A stretch of 64,000 nucleotides of DNA from Daldinia sp. FL1419 (taxonomy: Eukaryota; Ascomycota; Sordariomycetes; Xylariales; Hypoxylaceae): NCBI GenBank assembly GCA_025201765.1, contig MU623363.1, positions 69,192-133,191 of the forward strand, written 5' to 3'. Position 1 is the first letter of the stretch, and each line of letters opens with the position of its first letter. Position numbers and translations under genes: made by a program. The notes beneath the pieces were generated by a model. That model made no database searches and was not told the origin of the DNA. It was given only the letters and a program-made list of their open reading frames with translations. Shown piece after piece: positions 36,756 through 48,107 of the stretch.

Positions 36756-37748
36756 TTATAATTCGTCACGCCAGGGTATCGAGTCCTGCGCCCCCAGTCT
36801 TTCCACTGTCTTCGCAGCCGCACGATTCGACTTCTTCACCGCGTCGACTATGCTAAAGCTCCCAGACACCACTTCGAGCGCATATCGTCCTACAAATGTG
36901 TCTCCCGCCGCGGTGGTATCCACGACCTTGGCCTTTTCGGCGGGGATAAGGCCCTTTTGGCCGTCGCTACTCATGTAAAACACGCCCCGCCCTCCAAGCG
37001 TCACAACAACATTCAGCACGCCACGGGACAGAAAGGTCTTCCCGACAGCTTCGAGACCTGCTTCCGTGTCGAGATCGGATTCAGCTACGCCGCCTAGAAT
37101 CGAAGCCTCCGTCTCGTTGACAACGAGATGTGCAAGCCCCTCGTACGCTTCCCCGGGCAGCTCCTGCGCGGGCGCGGGATTCAACAGCACGGCCACGCCG
37201 GCTTGTCTGGCGGAGCGCAGCGCAGCCAGGACTGTCGGGAGCGGGATTTCCAACTGCATGATGAGCAGATCGGGAAGCGGGTCCCCCAGGGAACTCGGGT
37301 GCGCGAACTGCGCGGCGAGCAAGCCGTGGTTGGCTTCGGGACTAAGCACGATGCGGTTCTGGCCGGTAGGCTCGTCGACGATGATGATGGCGAGCCCGGT
37401 CTTGTGCGTCCGGGAGGCGGGGACGCCGGAGACGTCGACGCCGTGCTTGGAGAGGTTGGAGAGCAGTTGCGTGCCGTAGGAGTCTTGGCCTACGGAGCCG
37501 ATCATGCGGACTCTGGCGGTGGCGGTCGGGTCTTGTTCTGTTCCCGAGGCGTGCGAAGACGTGGAGGACCGAGAAAGCTTGGCGCAGGCTACGGCTTGGT
37601 TGGCGCCTTTGCCGCCGGGGGAGACGGCGAACCGGGTTGACGTTAGGGTCTCGCCGGGAAGGGGGTGGTGCGGGACGTAGGAGACTAGGTCTATGTTTAG
37701 GGAGCCGAGGACGGTGATGAGTGGGAGTTTGGTTGTGGTGGTTGCCAT
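36756..37748 (-). CDS. RBK1: Ribokinase (PfkB family)
   Basis: A single exon of 330 codons. It phosphorylates D-ribose at O5 with ATP, feeding ribose into the pentose phosphate pathway; cytosolic. The PfkB signatures are clear: LGSLNIDLVSYV at the N-terminus, the substrate-binding SPGGKGANQAVACAKLSR (residues 43-60) and the C-terminal signature DTTAAGDTFVG (277-287) with the catalytic Asp283. A VTLGGRGVFY strand, near the nucleotide site in ribokinases, precedes it. Length fits the family (about 300-340). It is divergent from the inositol-monophosphatase-type gene, 747 bp away. Frames on the opposite strand are mirror artefacts. Confidence 0.95.
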   Translation of the reverse strand: MATTTTKLPLITVLGSLNIDLVSYVPHHPLPGETLTSTRFAVSPGGKGANQAVACAKLSRSSTSSHASGTEQDPTATARVRMIGSVGQDSYGTQLLSNLSKHGVDVSGVPASRTHKTGLAIIIVDEPTGQNRIVLSPEANHGLLAAQFAHPSSLGDPLPDLLIMQLEIPLPTVLAALRSARQAGVAVLLNPAPAQELPGEAYEGLAHLVVNETEASILGGVAESDLDTEAGLEAVGKTFLSRGVLNVVVTLGGRGVFYMSSDGQKGLIPAEKAKVVDTTAAGDTFVGRYALEVVSGSFSIVDAVKKSNRAAAKTVERLGAQDSIPWRDEL

Positions 37749-38495
37749 TTTGTGGGGTTGTCCTTGGGTTAGATTGGGATATAAATAGATATCTAGATTT
37801 ATAGATTTATATCTGCGATTGCCGATTTAAATCTCCTTACTTAAGGTATTGGAACAGTTCCGCAAGAGAAGTATATTGGGGATTATATTGGGGATTATAT
37901 TCAGAGTAGTACAGTTATGTACTTGTACATTGTATTTTGTAAATCGTACCAGCAGCGGTTCAACGTCAGAATAGCGGAGCTAAGGCATGCCCCGCAGCGA
38001 CTAGTCAGGGGAGCCGGCGGACAAGTACCTAGGTACCTAGGTACACTTCATCGGCAAACCAATACTGTAAATTGAATCTTAATTAAAGTATATGTCACTA
38101 CTATTTATCTCAAATATCTTATATTCGAGAAGAACATATGAGTGAATAACTAATTAGCAAGTATTTTAAGTCGTGTACACTAATATATTAACCTGACGGC
38201 TGGTACCTTGATACCTATAGCATAAGTACCTATGGCCAATGGTACACCCTTGCTTCTCCCACATGCGGTCAAAGTCGAATGTCATTAACCCCACTACAAA
38301 CACCATCACTAGGTATGTAACCACTGCTACCCATTGCTGCCATTTCTACCATGCTATCATCCACTATCGTTATTACCCCACCTAAATATTTTAAATCCTA
38401 CGCCAGCAATTGCAATAACTACCTAAGCTTCGTGATATTCCTCTTCTCTCCCCTAAACTGGAGCTTTATATTATAGAGAAACCAAGGCAAACATC
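37749..38495. promoter_or_regulatory. Shared upstream region of ribokinase and IMPase genes
   Basis: 747 bp separate the two divergent start codons. Within it are a 14-bp direct duplication (TTGGGGATTATATT at about 37877-37903) and a perfect 20-bp palindrome at 38025-38044. A bidirectional promoter is possible but not shown by sequence alone. Confidence 0.45.
38025..38044. repeat. Perfect 20-bp palindrome of the TAGGTACC family
   Basis: GTACCTAGGTACCTAGGTAC equals its own reverse complement. It is the most regular example of a palindromic word found repeatedly between genes in this window. Confidence 0.9.
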
Positions 38496-39554
38496 ATGAC
38501 AGACCTCGACTTGAAAGAGATTCACGACACTTTAATATCGGTGGCCCACGAGGCCGGCCGTGTAATTCTAGCTGCGAATCCTCAGGATATAGATACGGGG
38601 ACCAAGCTGAATTGTATGGTTTATTCTCATTATTACCCCTCTATACCTTATATACGATAGCTTCAACACGGCCATTAAAGTCTCGAGCTACTCTCTATCA
38701 TACGTAACTAAAAATATAAATATCACAATTGCAATACAAACTAACAGTGCATTGCAGCGGCCGACATAGTCACCGAAACCGACAAAGGCGTCGAGGCTCT
38801 CGTATCTTCGCGACTTTCTAAGGCCTATCCCACCTTCGCCTTCATCGGTGAGGAGACGTATAAGCCAGGAATGCAAGTCACCGAAGCCCCAACCTTCATC
38901 GTCGACCCCATCGACGGTACTCTAAACTTTATACATAACTTCCCCGAGGCTTGCATCTCGCTAGGTTTCGCCGTCAACCGGATTCCCACCATCGGCGTCG
39001 TGTACAACCCTTACCAAGATAAGTTGTACTCCGCCATTCGGGGGCAGGGTGCGTATCTAACGCAGGGCGCGGTCTGGGGACTCGAGGGCGGCAAGGGACG
39101 CGTAGCGAAGCTACCGTTATCTAAGAACCCCCCGCCTCTAAAGGAGTTATATACGTGCATGATAGCAACCGAATGGGGCAACAGCCGCGACGGCGTCAAT
39201 TTCGAAGTCAAGACCGAAGTCTTCAAGAAACTGACCGCAAGCAAGGAGACCGGCGGCGCCATGGTGCAATCTATAAGAAGCATGGGCAGCGCGGCATTGA
39301 ACCTCTGCGCTGTAGCCGCGGGTCAGCTCGACGCGTATTGGGAAGGCGGATGCTGGGCGTGGGACGTATGCGCGGGCTGGGCCATCCTCGCCGAAGCCGG
39401 AGGGATCATGGCGGGCGGAAACCCGGGAGTCTGGGAGCCCAAGATCGACGGGCGCAAATACTTCGCGGTGCGCGGCGCGCCGAGCGGACAAAAGGAGCTC
39501 GTGCAGGAGTTTTGGAACGTGATGGGCGATCGAAAGATGGAGTACGAGAGCTAA
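38496..39554 (+). CDS. Inositol monophosphatase family phosphatase
   Basis: Two exons, 38496-38613 and 38758-39554, with a 144-bp intron; 304 residues. The splice rebuilds LNSADIVTETDKGVE. The metal-binding residues of the IMPase family are present: GEE (Glu71/Glu72), DPIDGT (Asp89, Asp92) and WDVCAGW (Asp242). The fold and length fit Mg-dependent, lithium-sensitive inositol-1-phosphatases, which release myo-inositol. The QutG/QA-X proteins of fungal quinate gene clusters belong to the same family, but no quinate genes are nearby. A role in inositol recycling is the simpler reading. Start chosen at the first ATG of the open exon, in a CATC context. Confidence 0.93.
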
Positions 39555-39967
39555 GTTTGGGAAGACAAAATATGCGCCGCGTAAGGCCAAACACAAGCTT
39601 ATTATCTAGGGCTAACGAAGTGACGATGAACGAGGGTCCCTATTGGAACGGCATTTTTTTATTCCCAGGAACGTTATTCGTTCGATTTATACAAAGGAGA
39701 AAAGATGTGGAGGGGAGGGATACCTAGATATTTCCAACTAATAAACCCTTTTTACTTACGAACTGCCCATTCCGATCCTCCCTCTCCCTGGAAACTTGCT
39801 TGGAATGCTGGATTCTTCGGATACCCTTTTTTAAACCAACAATGCCCCTCTTTGCAGAGATGTTTATGAAAAAGGGGGTGCTATTTGACTTGGGTTGAAA
39901 TATCTAGCGTTTCCTCTATTGATTGATTTATATGGTCGGCCGTTGTTGAGTAATTGGAAAGGCGATA
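39555..39967. other. Intergenic, same-strand genes
   Basis: A 413-bp stretch holding the 3' end of the IMPase transcript and the promoter of the next gene. Nothing else is seen. Confidence 0.6.
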
Positions 39968-41906
39968 ATGTCACCGCAGGCAACTAGAACTCGACATGGT
40001 TGCATTTCGACGCAGCCTGGTTCGTTTCCGAAAAGATGGAATAAAGAGGAACTTGTCAAATGCGGTGCTATAGGTATATGTGACCTTTTTCTTGTTGTTC
40101 TATACCTAGGAGCCGGCGTATGGTTAACACCTCAAATCAGGAACCACGGAACCGCGTCGTCTCAATTTACGAGGCAAAGTTCACCCAGTCTTTTCGAACT
40201 GGAAAATCACAAATGGGGAACTCCGCAAAGAGCTAAGACAACCGCTCCTTCTCGCGAGCCGGCTTCTAGAAGCCGCAGGGCTCCCCTGGGCCTCGGACTT
40301 CCTAGCCCACGACGTCTTCGTGAAAGGCTATCCGGGCCGGAGACCAAGTTGTCGCTGCAGCTCCACGTACTCTGCCGCCACTCGCATCGACGACAACGAA
40401 GCCCCGCCAGAGACCATAGTCCGGCACCATCGCGCGGCATGGGCTTCGCCACAGCTTAAAACCCGGTGGACGCGTACCGCGGAACGAAAGCTCAGGAGCG
40501 AGATAGCGGGGCCGCTACGGTGGGAACTTGACGAGGATATATTTCGCGAGAAAGGTTGGCTGGGATATACCTGCCGCCACCCGCGGAACGGGCAGACGCT
40601 AGAAGAGTTGAATCGGTACGAGACGATACGCCGGTGGGATAGGAAGGGCGAGAGTTTTGGCAGGAGGAAGTTGTCGATGCTGGTTTCGGCGGAGTTTCCG
40701 AGACGCTTGGCGGAGTTAAGAGGGGAGGGGAAGGCGGAGGGGGAGGAGTATCTTGTTACGGCGTTTATGGCGGCTGTGACGATATTGCATGAGTAAATCC
40801 CCCTCATCTTCGTATTTTATACCTCAAGCGGAATTTTTATATTAATGTGTTTTTCAACTCAGACTCGGCCGTGCGATATACTGGAAGGACTTCCGGGCTC
40901 TCGCGCGGGATATGCACGAGCCTTTTTACGGCGCCGATCTCGAGATGGAGTTGGGAGGTAGCTTTGTCGCATCTATATTTGGTGGTTGGATGCCGGTGCA
41001 AATCAGGAAGTCCGTCCAGAGCTTGAACTTCTCGGGAGGTATCGCGTGGAAACAGGCCCTTAGTTGGGATTTCCATCGTCTGCGGCCTAAGCACCGCGCT
41101 CATTACTCGATACCCGTTGACTAGTTAGTCTTCACTTACACCCTTATTTCTCCGGAATATGATATTGACAATGACCTACTCATAGTGTATCCCGTCTATT
41201 CTCCGAAGAAGACTGGTTGGCTTCCCGTAAAGATCTCCGCCGGGATCTAATCCGACCTCAAACCTTAGAGCCAGCCCTAAATCACATCGGTATATGCCGC
41301 GAAGTTATCGTTACAGGCAAACATACAGCAGCCGCTATACCAGACTTCCACTTTACCGGACAAGGCTGGATGTGGAACCGGCTCACCGGAGCCCGATTCC
41401 GCATCCCGCAGTATGACGGGTATTTATGTCCAGACCTCAATCTCCCCGTCGCCACCGACGACGTGATAGAAGAGGCGAAACCCCGACCCCAACTCAAACC
41501 ATCTCCCATGCCTCCTATGCCTCCTCCTCCGCTCCCGACGGCGATAACTTCCGTTAATAACAATACTAAGAGCATCAACAATCGCAACAATAGCAACAAT
41601 AATAATATTAATAGTACTAATGGGGGTATTCCGCCGGACTCCCCCGGCATACAAATCAAACTAGATATGTTCCCGCAGCCCCCTCGAAAGCCCGTTCCCA
41701 AGGCCAAAAGGCCTAGCCTGATACACGTCTGCACCGAGAAGCAGATGAATAAACCGGCCCCCGGACTCGTTAGACTGTCTCATGACAACCCTAACCCGCC
41801 CAGTCCAGAAAAGCCCGAGATCTCGCTGGATGAGCTGCGCAGCCGATTATCACAGCTCCTAGGCGTCTCGTTTGATGAGCTGGAGAGGTTCTTTGAGGAT
41901 ACATAG
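39968..41906 (+). CDS. Conserved-looking fungal protein with degenerate zincin motif (HELGR)
   Basis: Four exons: 39968-40073, 40141-40792, 40863-41123 and 41186-41906; introns of 67, 70 and 62 bp; 579 residues. The first intron (GTATAT...TTAAC...CAG) is essential: it links the N-terminus to VFSNWKITNGELRKELRQPL and on to DFLAHDVFVKGYPGRRPSC. The exon 2/3 splice creates TILHELGRAIYW. This resembles the metal-protease helix HExxH, but the second His is Arg256 (His252, Glu253). A possible third-ligand Glu282 lies in MELGGSFVASIFGG. Fungal zincin-like orphans have a comparable HExxH...E layout, from memory. The last 190 residues hold a Pro-rich and Asn-rich low-complexity tract (bases about 41470-41630) and an acidic helical end. 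Enzymatic activity is uncertain. Confidence 0.8.
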
Positions 41907-44900
41907 TGTGTGTGTGAGGGCTGTGCGGAGAGGGGTTAGGGACGGGTAGGGACGGACTAGAGTAAGTAGGCTGCGCTGTGAATAATATTAATAAATAATA
42001 ATATGGCGGGTATTGGAGTTGACCTTGGATAAAAAAAATAAGATTAAAAGTAAAGTATTAACTAGATTAGAATAAACACCATAAATAGGGTTGATAATAG
42101 ATTCTCTATGGAATTAAATAAATATAAGAGTCTTTCCTTGATCATTTCTATTAATATAACCACACATACCTTATCCTTTCATAATGAATTTTAATAGTTC
42201 CCTACCTTGGTACCTAGGTAGGTATATCTCATACGGCCTCATAATGCGAATTTATGATATAACATTAAGTTGTGTTTGCTTCTCGACACCTGCTAACGAT
42301 AACACATATCACAAGCACCTACCAGAAGGAATCCATAGTCCTTGGAACATTCCGCTATATCGATATTATATTATAACCAATTATTTCAATCTGTATCCTC
42401 TATATTTAAGGCATAGCCGTAGAAGTAATAGGTAGGTATCTATCTTCGTATACGATCACGTGGTAACACATACAAGTCTCCAATATATACCTATGCATTC
42501 CTCGTCCCCCCGATACACCTTTGGATCTTCACGCTTTGGCAAGGGCCGCAATATGGCATCGCAGATAGACCCAGCATAGCCTTAGACCCCGTCGTTCCCA
42601 CTAGCTCGCTTATATGTATGTAGTATGCGCGGGGAACGTGCCTGCAGCTGAGCTGGTACCGTACCTTAGGTACCTACCATAGGTAGGTAATTAATTGAAT
42701 CTCGTGTTTCAACCCATAGAAAATCCCGGGGCATATAGAGGGGTCATCCGGTATAAGTACCAATTCCACAAAGTGTAGAACACTTTACCCAAGAAGTTAC
42801 CTAATAATGTTGATGCAGACCCGATATATTATTGTCCTTAGGTAATAATATCGAGGTGTGATTATGTCTGATAATCGTTAAGGAGGAGAATATGTTTAGA
42901 TCGCCATTTTAATTTCTTCTATTACGTGTTGCAAGCACTCTATGTTATAATAGGGAAGTAGCCTTAGCTATTGGATGTGCAAAGTTGGGTGACGTTTTTT
43001 TTTCTTTTTTTTCGAGTCACAATTTGTCCGCGGATAAGTGCCGCAGTTACGCACCTACAGATAGAAATAATACCTCAAGCCTGCAGCAAAGAAATGCCAT
43101 TGAAACATAGTTAGTTAATCCGATGTAACTAGTTAAAGCGACGCAAGGGTGTATAGAATATCCTTCGCAGCGTATTCTAAATTATTTTGCATGCATTTAT
43201 ATGCAAGCATACTTTCCCCGAAAGACCAGTATATAGGTGGCTTGCTGCGGTAACGGCTCGCAGCTGCTTTGCTTGCCAGTAGAACAGTGTTAACTATATC
43301 TTGTATGATCTTGCGGCACACAAATCTCGGGAAAGGACCCTTTGGTGCGCTGGCGCGACCCCACAGAGGGTTACTCCCGTACCACCACGGCGCCCCTCTA
43401 TCGTAACATTCACTACCTCAAGGGACCTAGGGGCGCACGACAGGGCTGAACAGGCCGCGGTGGTACAATAAGGGTTTCTTGGGGTCTCATTTTCGTCATT
43501 CCTATCACTCTGGCCACTAACATCCGGCAAGATATAAAGTGTGATGGCTGCGTTAATATAGTAATCAATGCAAAAAGTAAGGTTGGGAGTAACGGCCCGG
43601 AACGGCCATTGACGTTCGCAGGAGGGCTAGCCGCATGCAAGAAACTCATGCAATAGTGTTATGGGTCCCCGTAGGAAGGGGGACATTGCGTCGCATTGCA
43701 TGATTGCAAGGATGTCTTTTTTGTGAGTAACCCTTTGTACGCCGGTATGGATAGGGTGCCGTATGATAAGGAAGCGTACTGGTATACTAATACAATAGGC
43801 AATGCCTAGGCCAGTATATGATAGGCAGTATATGATAGGCAATATGTGATAGGCAGTAACTATGTGATGTGTGGATGGAGGAGATACGACTGGTATTGTG
43901 GGACATTGGAGTCGAGTCCTGGTCAAACCGTTACCCAATCGTCTCTGCTGTTTAATGACCAGTTGAAGTATGATACTCGTACGAATTCGTTTCGATTGTA
44001 CGATATCGAATATCGACCTTGTTCAAGAGTTCTAGATCGAACGGACGCTGCTCGAGCAGTTGTTGAAGTTAAGCGAAAACCGGGGAATTACCTAGCTAGG
44101 ATAGATTTTGGTTGATCAAGTGAGCAGTTCTGGTGGTCCTGGCTAGTCCTGGCTAGTCCTGCCAGTGCTAGCCCCAAAAGTTAGCCGTTAGGAATTTCCG
44201 GTGTCGGGCATAGCGTCCCTAGTATTTGAGCCGAGATTAGAACACGATACCGGCCTACGCTAGTTAACATGGTTATTGTGCGTATTTTCAATAGCACTCA
44301 ACATGTGAACTGTAGAAAATGGATTATATGTGTCATGCATTTGCAGCTGCAACGTAATTATGACTATTCATCGGGGCTTCAATGCCTTACGTGTGTTAAG
44401 TAATGAGTCGAAAAGCCCAGGGCTTGCATATTTGATGAGTTCCCAAATGACCAGTAGAAAGGCTGTGCAACAACCTGGCTTCTTAAAAGGCTGGCGTCTT
44501 ACATAGATATTCTCTAGGTTAGATGGCTTGAAAAAAATCAATATGCTGGTTTGTGAAACTGAAGATCCGAATTCGTCAGATGAGGACCATGGGACGAGCG
44601 GTGACTCCACATCGTTTACTGCTTTCCCCTCTTTCTTTTTCCTTGCTTTTGGTATTATCAGGATTGTTTTTAGAGTTGAATAGGGAAAGAGGACGTTTGA
44701 CTGTTTCGAGAGGAATCTAGAAGAATAACAGTAACAATTGTATTAAAGAAACGGAGTGGACCTAAAGACACTAGTCCTGCAAAGCTGTTAGCGCCTTCTG
44801 CCCCGCCATTAGCGTACAAGAGATAACTCGATTAGGGAGTGGCTGAAAATTTTGAGCGGATTGATACGTCTGTACGTAACTAAAGTTGAAGCGATGCCGC

Positions 44901-46394
44901 AAGTAAGACAAGGGATAGTTTGTAAACCCCACATGTCTCTTAGAATCCATATTAAATGATTGGTCGGCTTTGTTGACCACAGATCGCAAGGTTCTGGGGT
45001 CCATCTATAAACCTGGCCCTAGCATCGAGATGCCAGTCCATTTTCGATGCAACGCTTTTGCGTTCTACATTGCACATTGTGCTACGGGAACCAACAAGGT
45101 GACAAGCGTGCGTCAGCAACAACCCGTAGGTGGTAGTAATGGCATTGAAGATGGTTCGCGGATGCGATAACTTAGATGTTAGAATCTTGGGTGGTATGAA
45201 GAAGTAGGCGGGCTGGATGGCTTGTCACTTTTTCAGACCGCCAAAAACCCACCTTGTTACAATTTTTTATCCCACCGGTGCCTTGCTGATCATCTCGGTC
45301 ATTGCTCGGGTGGTCCATGTGTATTCCCTCAAGTACGAGATCGACATCCTTCCGACGCATGCAGAGGCGCCGACCTTGTGGAATAAGTGGATAGGAGCCG
45401 GGCAAAGTAAAAAGGGAGAAGAAATCGGAGTTGGGGCTTAGGTGTGTGGGAATTGGAATAATATAGATACCTAGGCTAGATAGGTATGCAGCGATAGGCT
45501 TGAATCGAAAATTGATACTAATATGGTGAGTTGGTTTTGGTTGATTTTGGTTGATCTAGTTGGATAGAAGTTGTGAATGAAGCAAGTGGGAATTTAACGA
45601 TGGAGAGATATTAGGACTGTGATGATTCCTACTATGTACATAGAATAACTAGTAATAGACTGACGATAATCTTGGTTGCCCACACTTGGCGCACGGGTTT
45701 TTTTCAAACTTTACCTTCCCAAGGTATGATTTGGTTAACTACACTAATAAGGTTACCTGGAAGCGTTACCTAGAATACTCCAGCAGTGAGGTGGTTTAGG
45801 TGGTGTTAGCTTGGAAAACCCACGCCTGTCACGGAGATACGTAGCCTATAAGGTCCACAAGTTGAGAAACCTTCAAAGCATTTGTTAGCGCATCTCCACA
45901 ATTTTCTCTAGCAACCTCCGATTCATAGTATATTTCTCTGATGCGGTCCTCCTTGTTCTCTCTCTGCCCACCCTACCTTACCTTACCTTACCACTCCTAT
46001 CAATTCCATTCTTCTCATGCAGTAGATGCACATGCAAGCTCCTTCCATTTATCATCTCATCACATCAGCAAATTATTTCTAGACGTATGTGCCGACGAGA
46101 ATTCGGGGTCTTATACCTGCTTGCCTACGTGCTCGTTCATACGCCACTGCTACCCTCCTCTATCGGTTTTACAAACGTCCAGTGGCGTGGATAGAAAAAA
46201 AGAGAGAGAGATTAAAAAAGAGTTCGTGAAGAAAGCTTCTTGCGAAAGTAGCTTTTTTTTGGTGGAAATAGAAGGCGTTGCCTGCCGCCGCATCACTTGA
46301 CGCTTGTCCTCCTGTTCTAGCATCTGCCAGCTCAAGAATCAAGTGCTAAGTGTTGTGTCTGCTAGTCGTAAGATTGATACCAAGTTACGAAGCA
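41907..46394. other. Gene-poor stretch, 4.5 kb
   Basis: No supportable gene. Small frames at 43133-43321, 43294-43530, 44368-44610 (leftward) and 43846-44115, 44970-45170, 45217-45441 (rightward) were read. The last has a hydrophobic helix (LLIISVIARVVHVYSLKYEI) but no partner exons. The stretch holds TAGGTACC-type words at about 42211-42227 and 42660-42690, a threefold 16-bp repeat at 43810-43857, and GGCTAGTCCT repeats near 44134-44160. The last 450 bp, with a TTACC repeat at 45970-45993, are the probable promoter and leader of the MFS gene. Confidence 0.5.
43810..43857. repeat. Three tandem copies of a 16-bp unit
   Basis: CAGTATATGATAGG-type units are repeated three times with a few substitutions. 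Non-coding. Confidence 0.8.
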
Positions 46395-48107
46395 ATGGTC
46401 CTAACAAAGCAGAGATCACCTCGAAATCCCGATGACTTCCCGACTGTTCAGCTATTCCTGTTAGCTATCGTTCGTCTAGCTGAGCCTATTGCTCTCACAT
46501 CCATCTTTCCGTATGCCTGGGCCTTGGTCAAGCGGTTTAAAATCGGCAACGAGCAAGATGCCTCGTTTTACGCTGGTCTCCTTGTATGTACATCTTATAT
46601 CTATCAGATACTAAGATATCCGTTACTGACATGCTAGGTAGATATCCTCATTCGCCCTTGCTGAGGCGCTGATGGGGATGTATTGGGGAGGGTTGTCTGA
46701 CAGAATCGGTCGAAAACCCGTGCTCCTTGTAGGATGCATTGGTACTATGTTCAGCATGGTTATGGTAGGATTTGCTACCAACCTTTGGATCGCCTTGATT
46801 GGTCGAGCACTCGGCGGACTTCTGAATGGAAATATCGCGGTTATCCAGACCATGGTTGGCGAACTAGTCACTAAACCCGAACATGAGCGTAAGTTCGACT
46901 CAACCCAACCAGGACGGCTAAAACGTATGCTAATTTCGTAGCTCGCGCTTATTCCGTAATGCCATTTGTCTGGTCCATTGGAACAATCATTGGGCCAGCA
47001 ATCGGAGGAATGCTAGCAGATCCTCATGAGTCTTGGCCCGATACGTTCCCAAAAGGCACCCTATTCGCAAACTTCCCCTATCTCCTTCCAAATCTCTGTT
47101 GCGCTGCTCTTCTAATGATTAGCATTTGCTTGGGGTATTTCTTGCTTGAGGAAACTCACCCTGATATGGCCCCACGTGTTATGTTACCTGACGACACCTA
47201 TGTTTCCGATGAGACCCCCCTCATAGAGACGTCAGATGCTATTAAACAACCAGCTGTTGATTTACGTTCTGAAACATACGGAACTTTCCGAGGAAGAGAA
47301 AGCGGCGAATTTGACCGCGATGTCGTTTCTTCGAAGATGCCAGAAAAGAAGGGCAGCGTTACCATTTTCACTAAGCGCATCATGGCTCTAGTCATTGCAC
47401 TGTCCATCTTCACCTATCACTCGATGACCTATGATCATCTCCTTCCCATATTCTTCGAGGACGATAAGGTTCCCATCAGCCACACTCCAGAAGAGGGTTT
47501 CTTCTCTAAATTCAATCCCCTTTACTCGCCCGGCGGCCTGGGCCTTTCTATGCAGTCGGTAGGGTTTGTAATGGCGGTTAATGGCGCCATTGCACTCTTC
47601 GTTCAGGTCTTCATCTTCCCTATAGCCGCCGAAAGAATTGGCGTCTTTAGGCTCTTTATTATTGTTACGGTCCTCCACCCGATTGCCTACGTTATTGTTC
47701 CCGCCCTGGTTCACGTACCAGATTCGCTTTTATACCCTGGAATTTACTTTTGCCTAGCCATCAGAAACCTCTTCTCTATCATTTTGTATCCTTTGCTCCT
47801 TATCCTTATTAAGGATGCTACACCTAGCTCGTCCGTACTTGGTAAAGTGAACGGTCTTGCAGCTAGTGCTGGTGCAGCTTGTCGCATGATAGCCCCGCCT
47901 GTGGCAGGTTATCTTTACTCAATTGGGTCTCAAATTGATTGCACTGGTCTCGCATGGTATGGCAGCGCTCTCGTTGCTGTAATCGGGGCTTTCCAGTGCT
48001 TCTCGGTTAAACGAGAGCGAAACAAAGTCATCTCGGAGGAGACTGGAATGATCAAGGAGAACCGTGTTACGGTGACAACTACCGAAACAAATGAGGACGA
48101 GCTATGA
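46395..48107 (+). CDS. MFS transporter, ZIFL/multidrug type (paralogue 2)
   Basis: Three exons: 46395-46583, 46642-46888 and 46942-48107; introns of 58 and 53 bp; 533 residues. The first acceptor is the second AG (GTAG before ATATCC); using the earlier AG breaks the frame. It has an N-terminal helix (VQLFLLAIVRLAEPIALTSI), motif A (GGLSDRIGRKP), EPRAYSVMPFVWSIGTIIGP after the second splice, and an acidic central loop. The second half opens with YHSMTYDHLLPIFFEDDKVP. The closest sequence in the window is the gene at 6363-8344: both share the phase-1 intron just before RAY, while other introns differ. Plasma- or vacuolar-membrane export of a small molecule is likely; the substrate is unknown. 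The start is the only ATG close upstream of helix 1. Confidence 0.92.

Noticed and set aside
37066..37640. Long rightward frames opposite ribokinase
   Set aside because: Antisense shadows of a clear PfkB-family gene.
39968..40459. Continuous 163-codon frame at the start of the zincin-like gene
   Set aside because: After codon 36 this frame reads Arg/Ser/Pro-rich nonsense; a 67-bp intron switches to the frame that continues through the rest of the protein.
29687..48107. Monooxygenase plus transporter as a secondary-metabolite cluster
   Set aside because: No polyketide synthase, peptide synthetase, terpene cyclase or other core enzyme lies in the window, and the two are 15 kb apart with housekeeping genes between.
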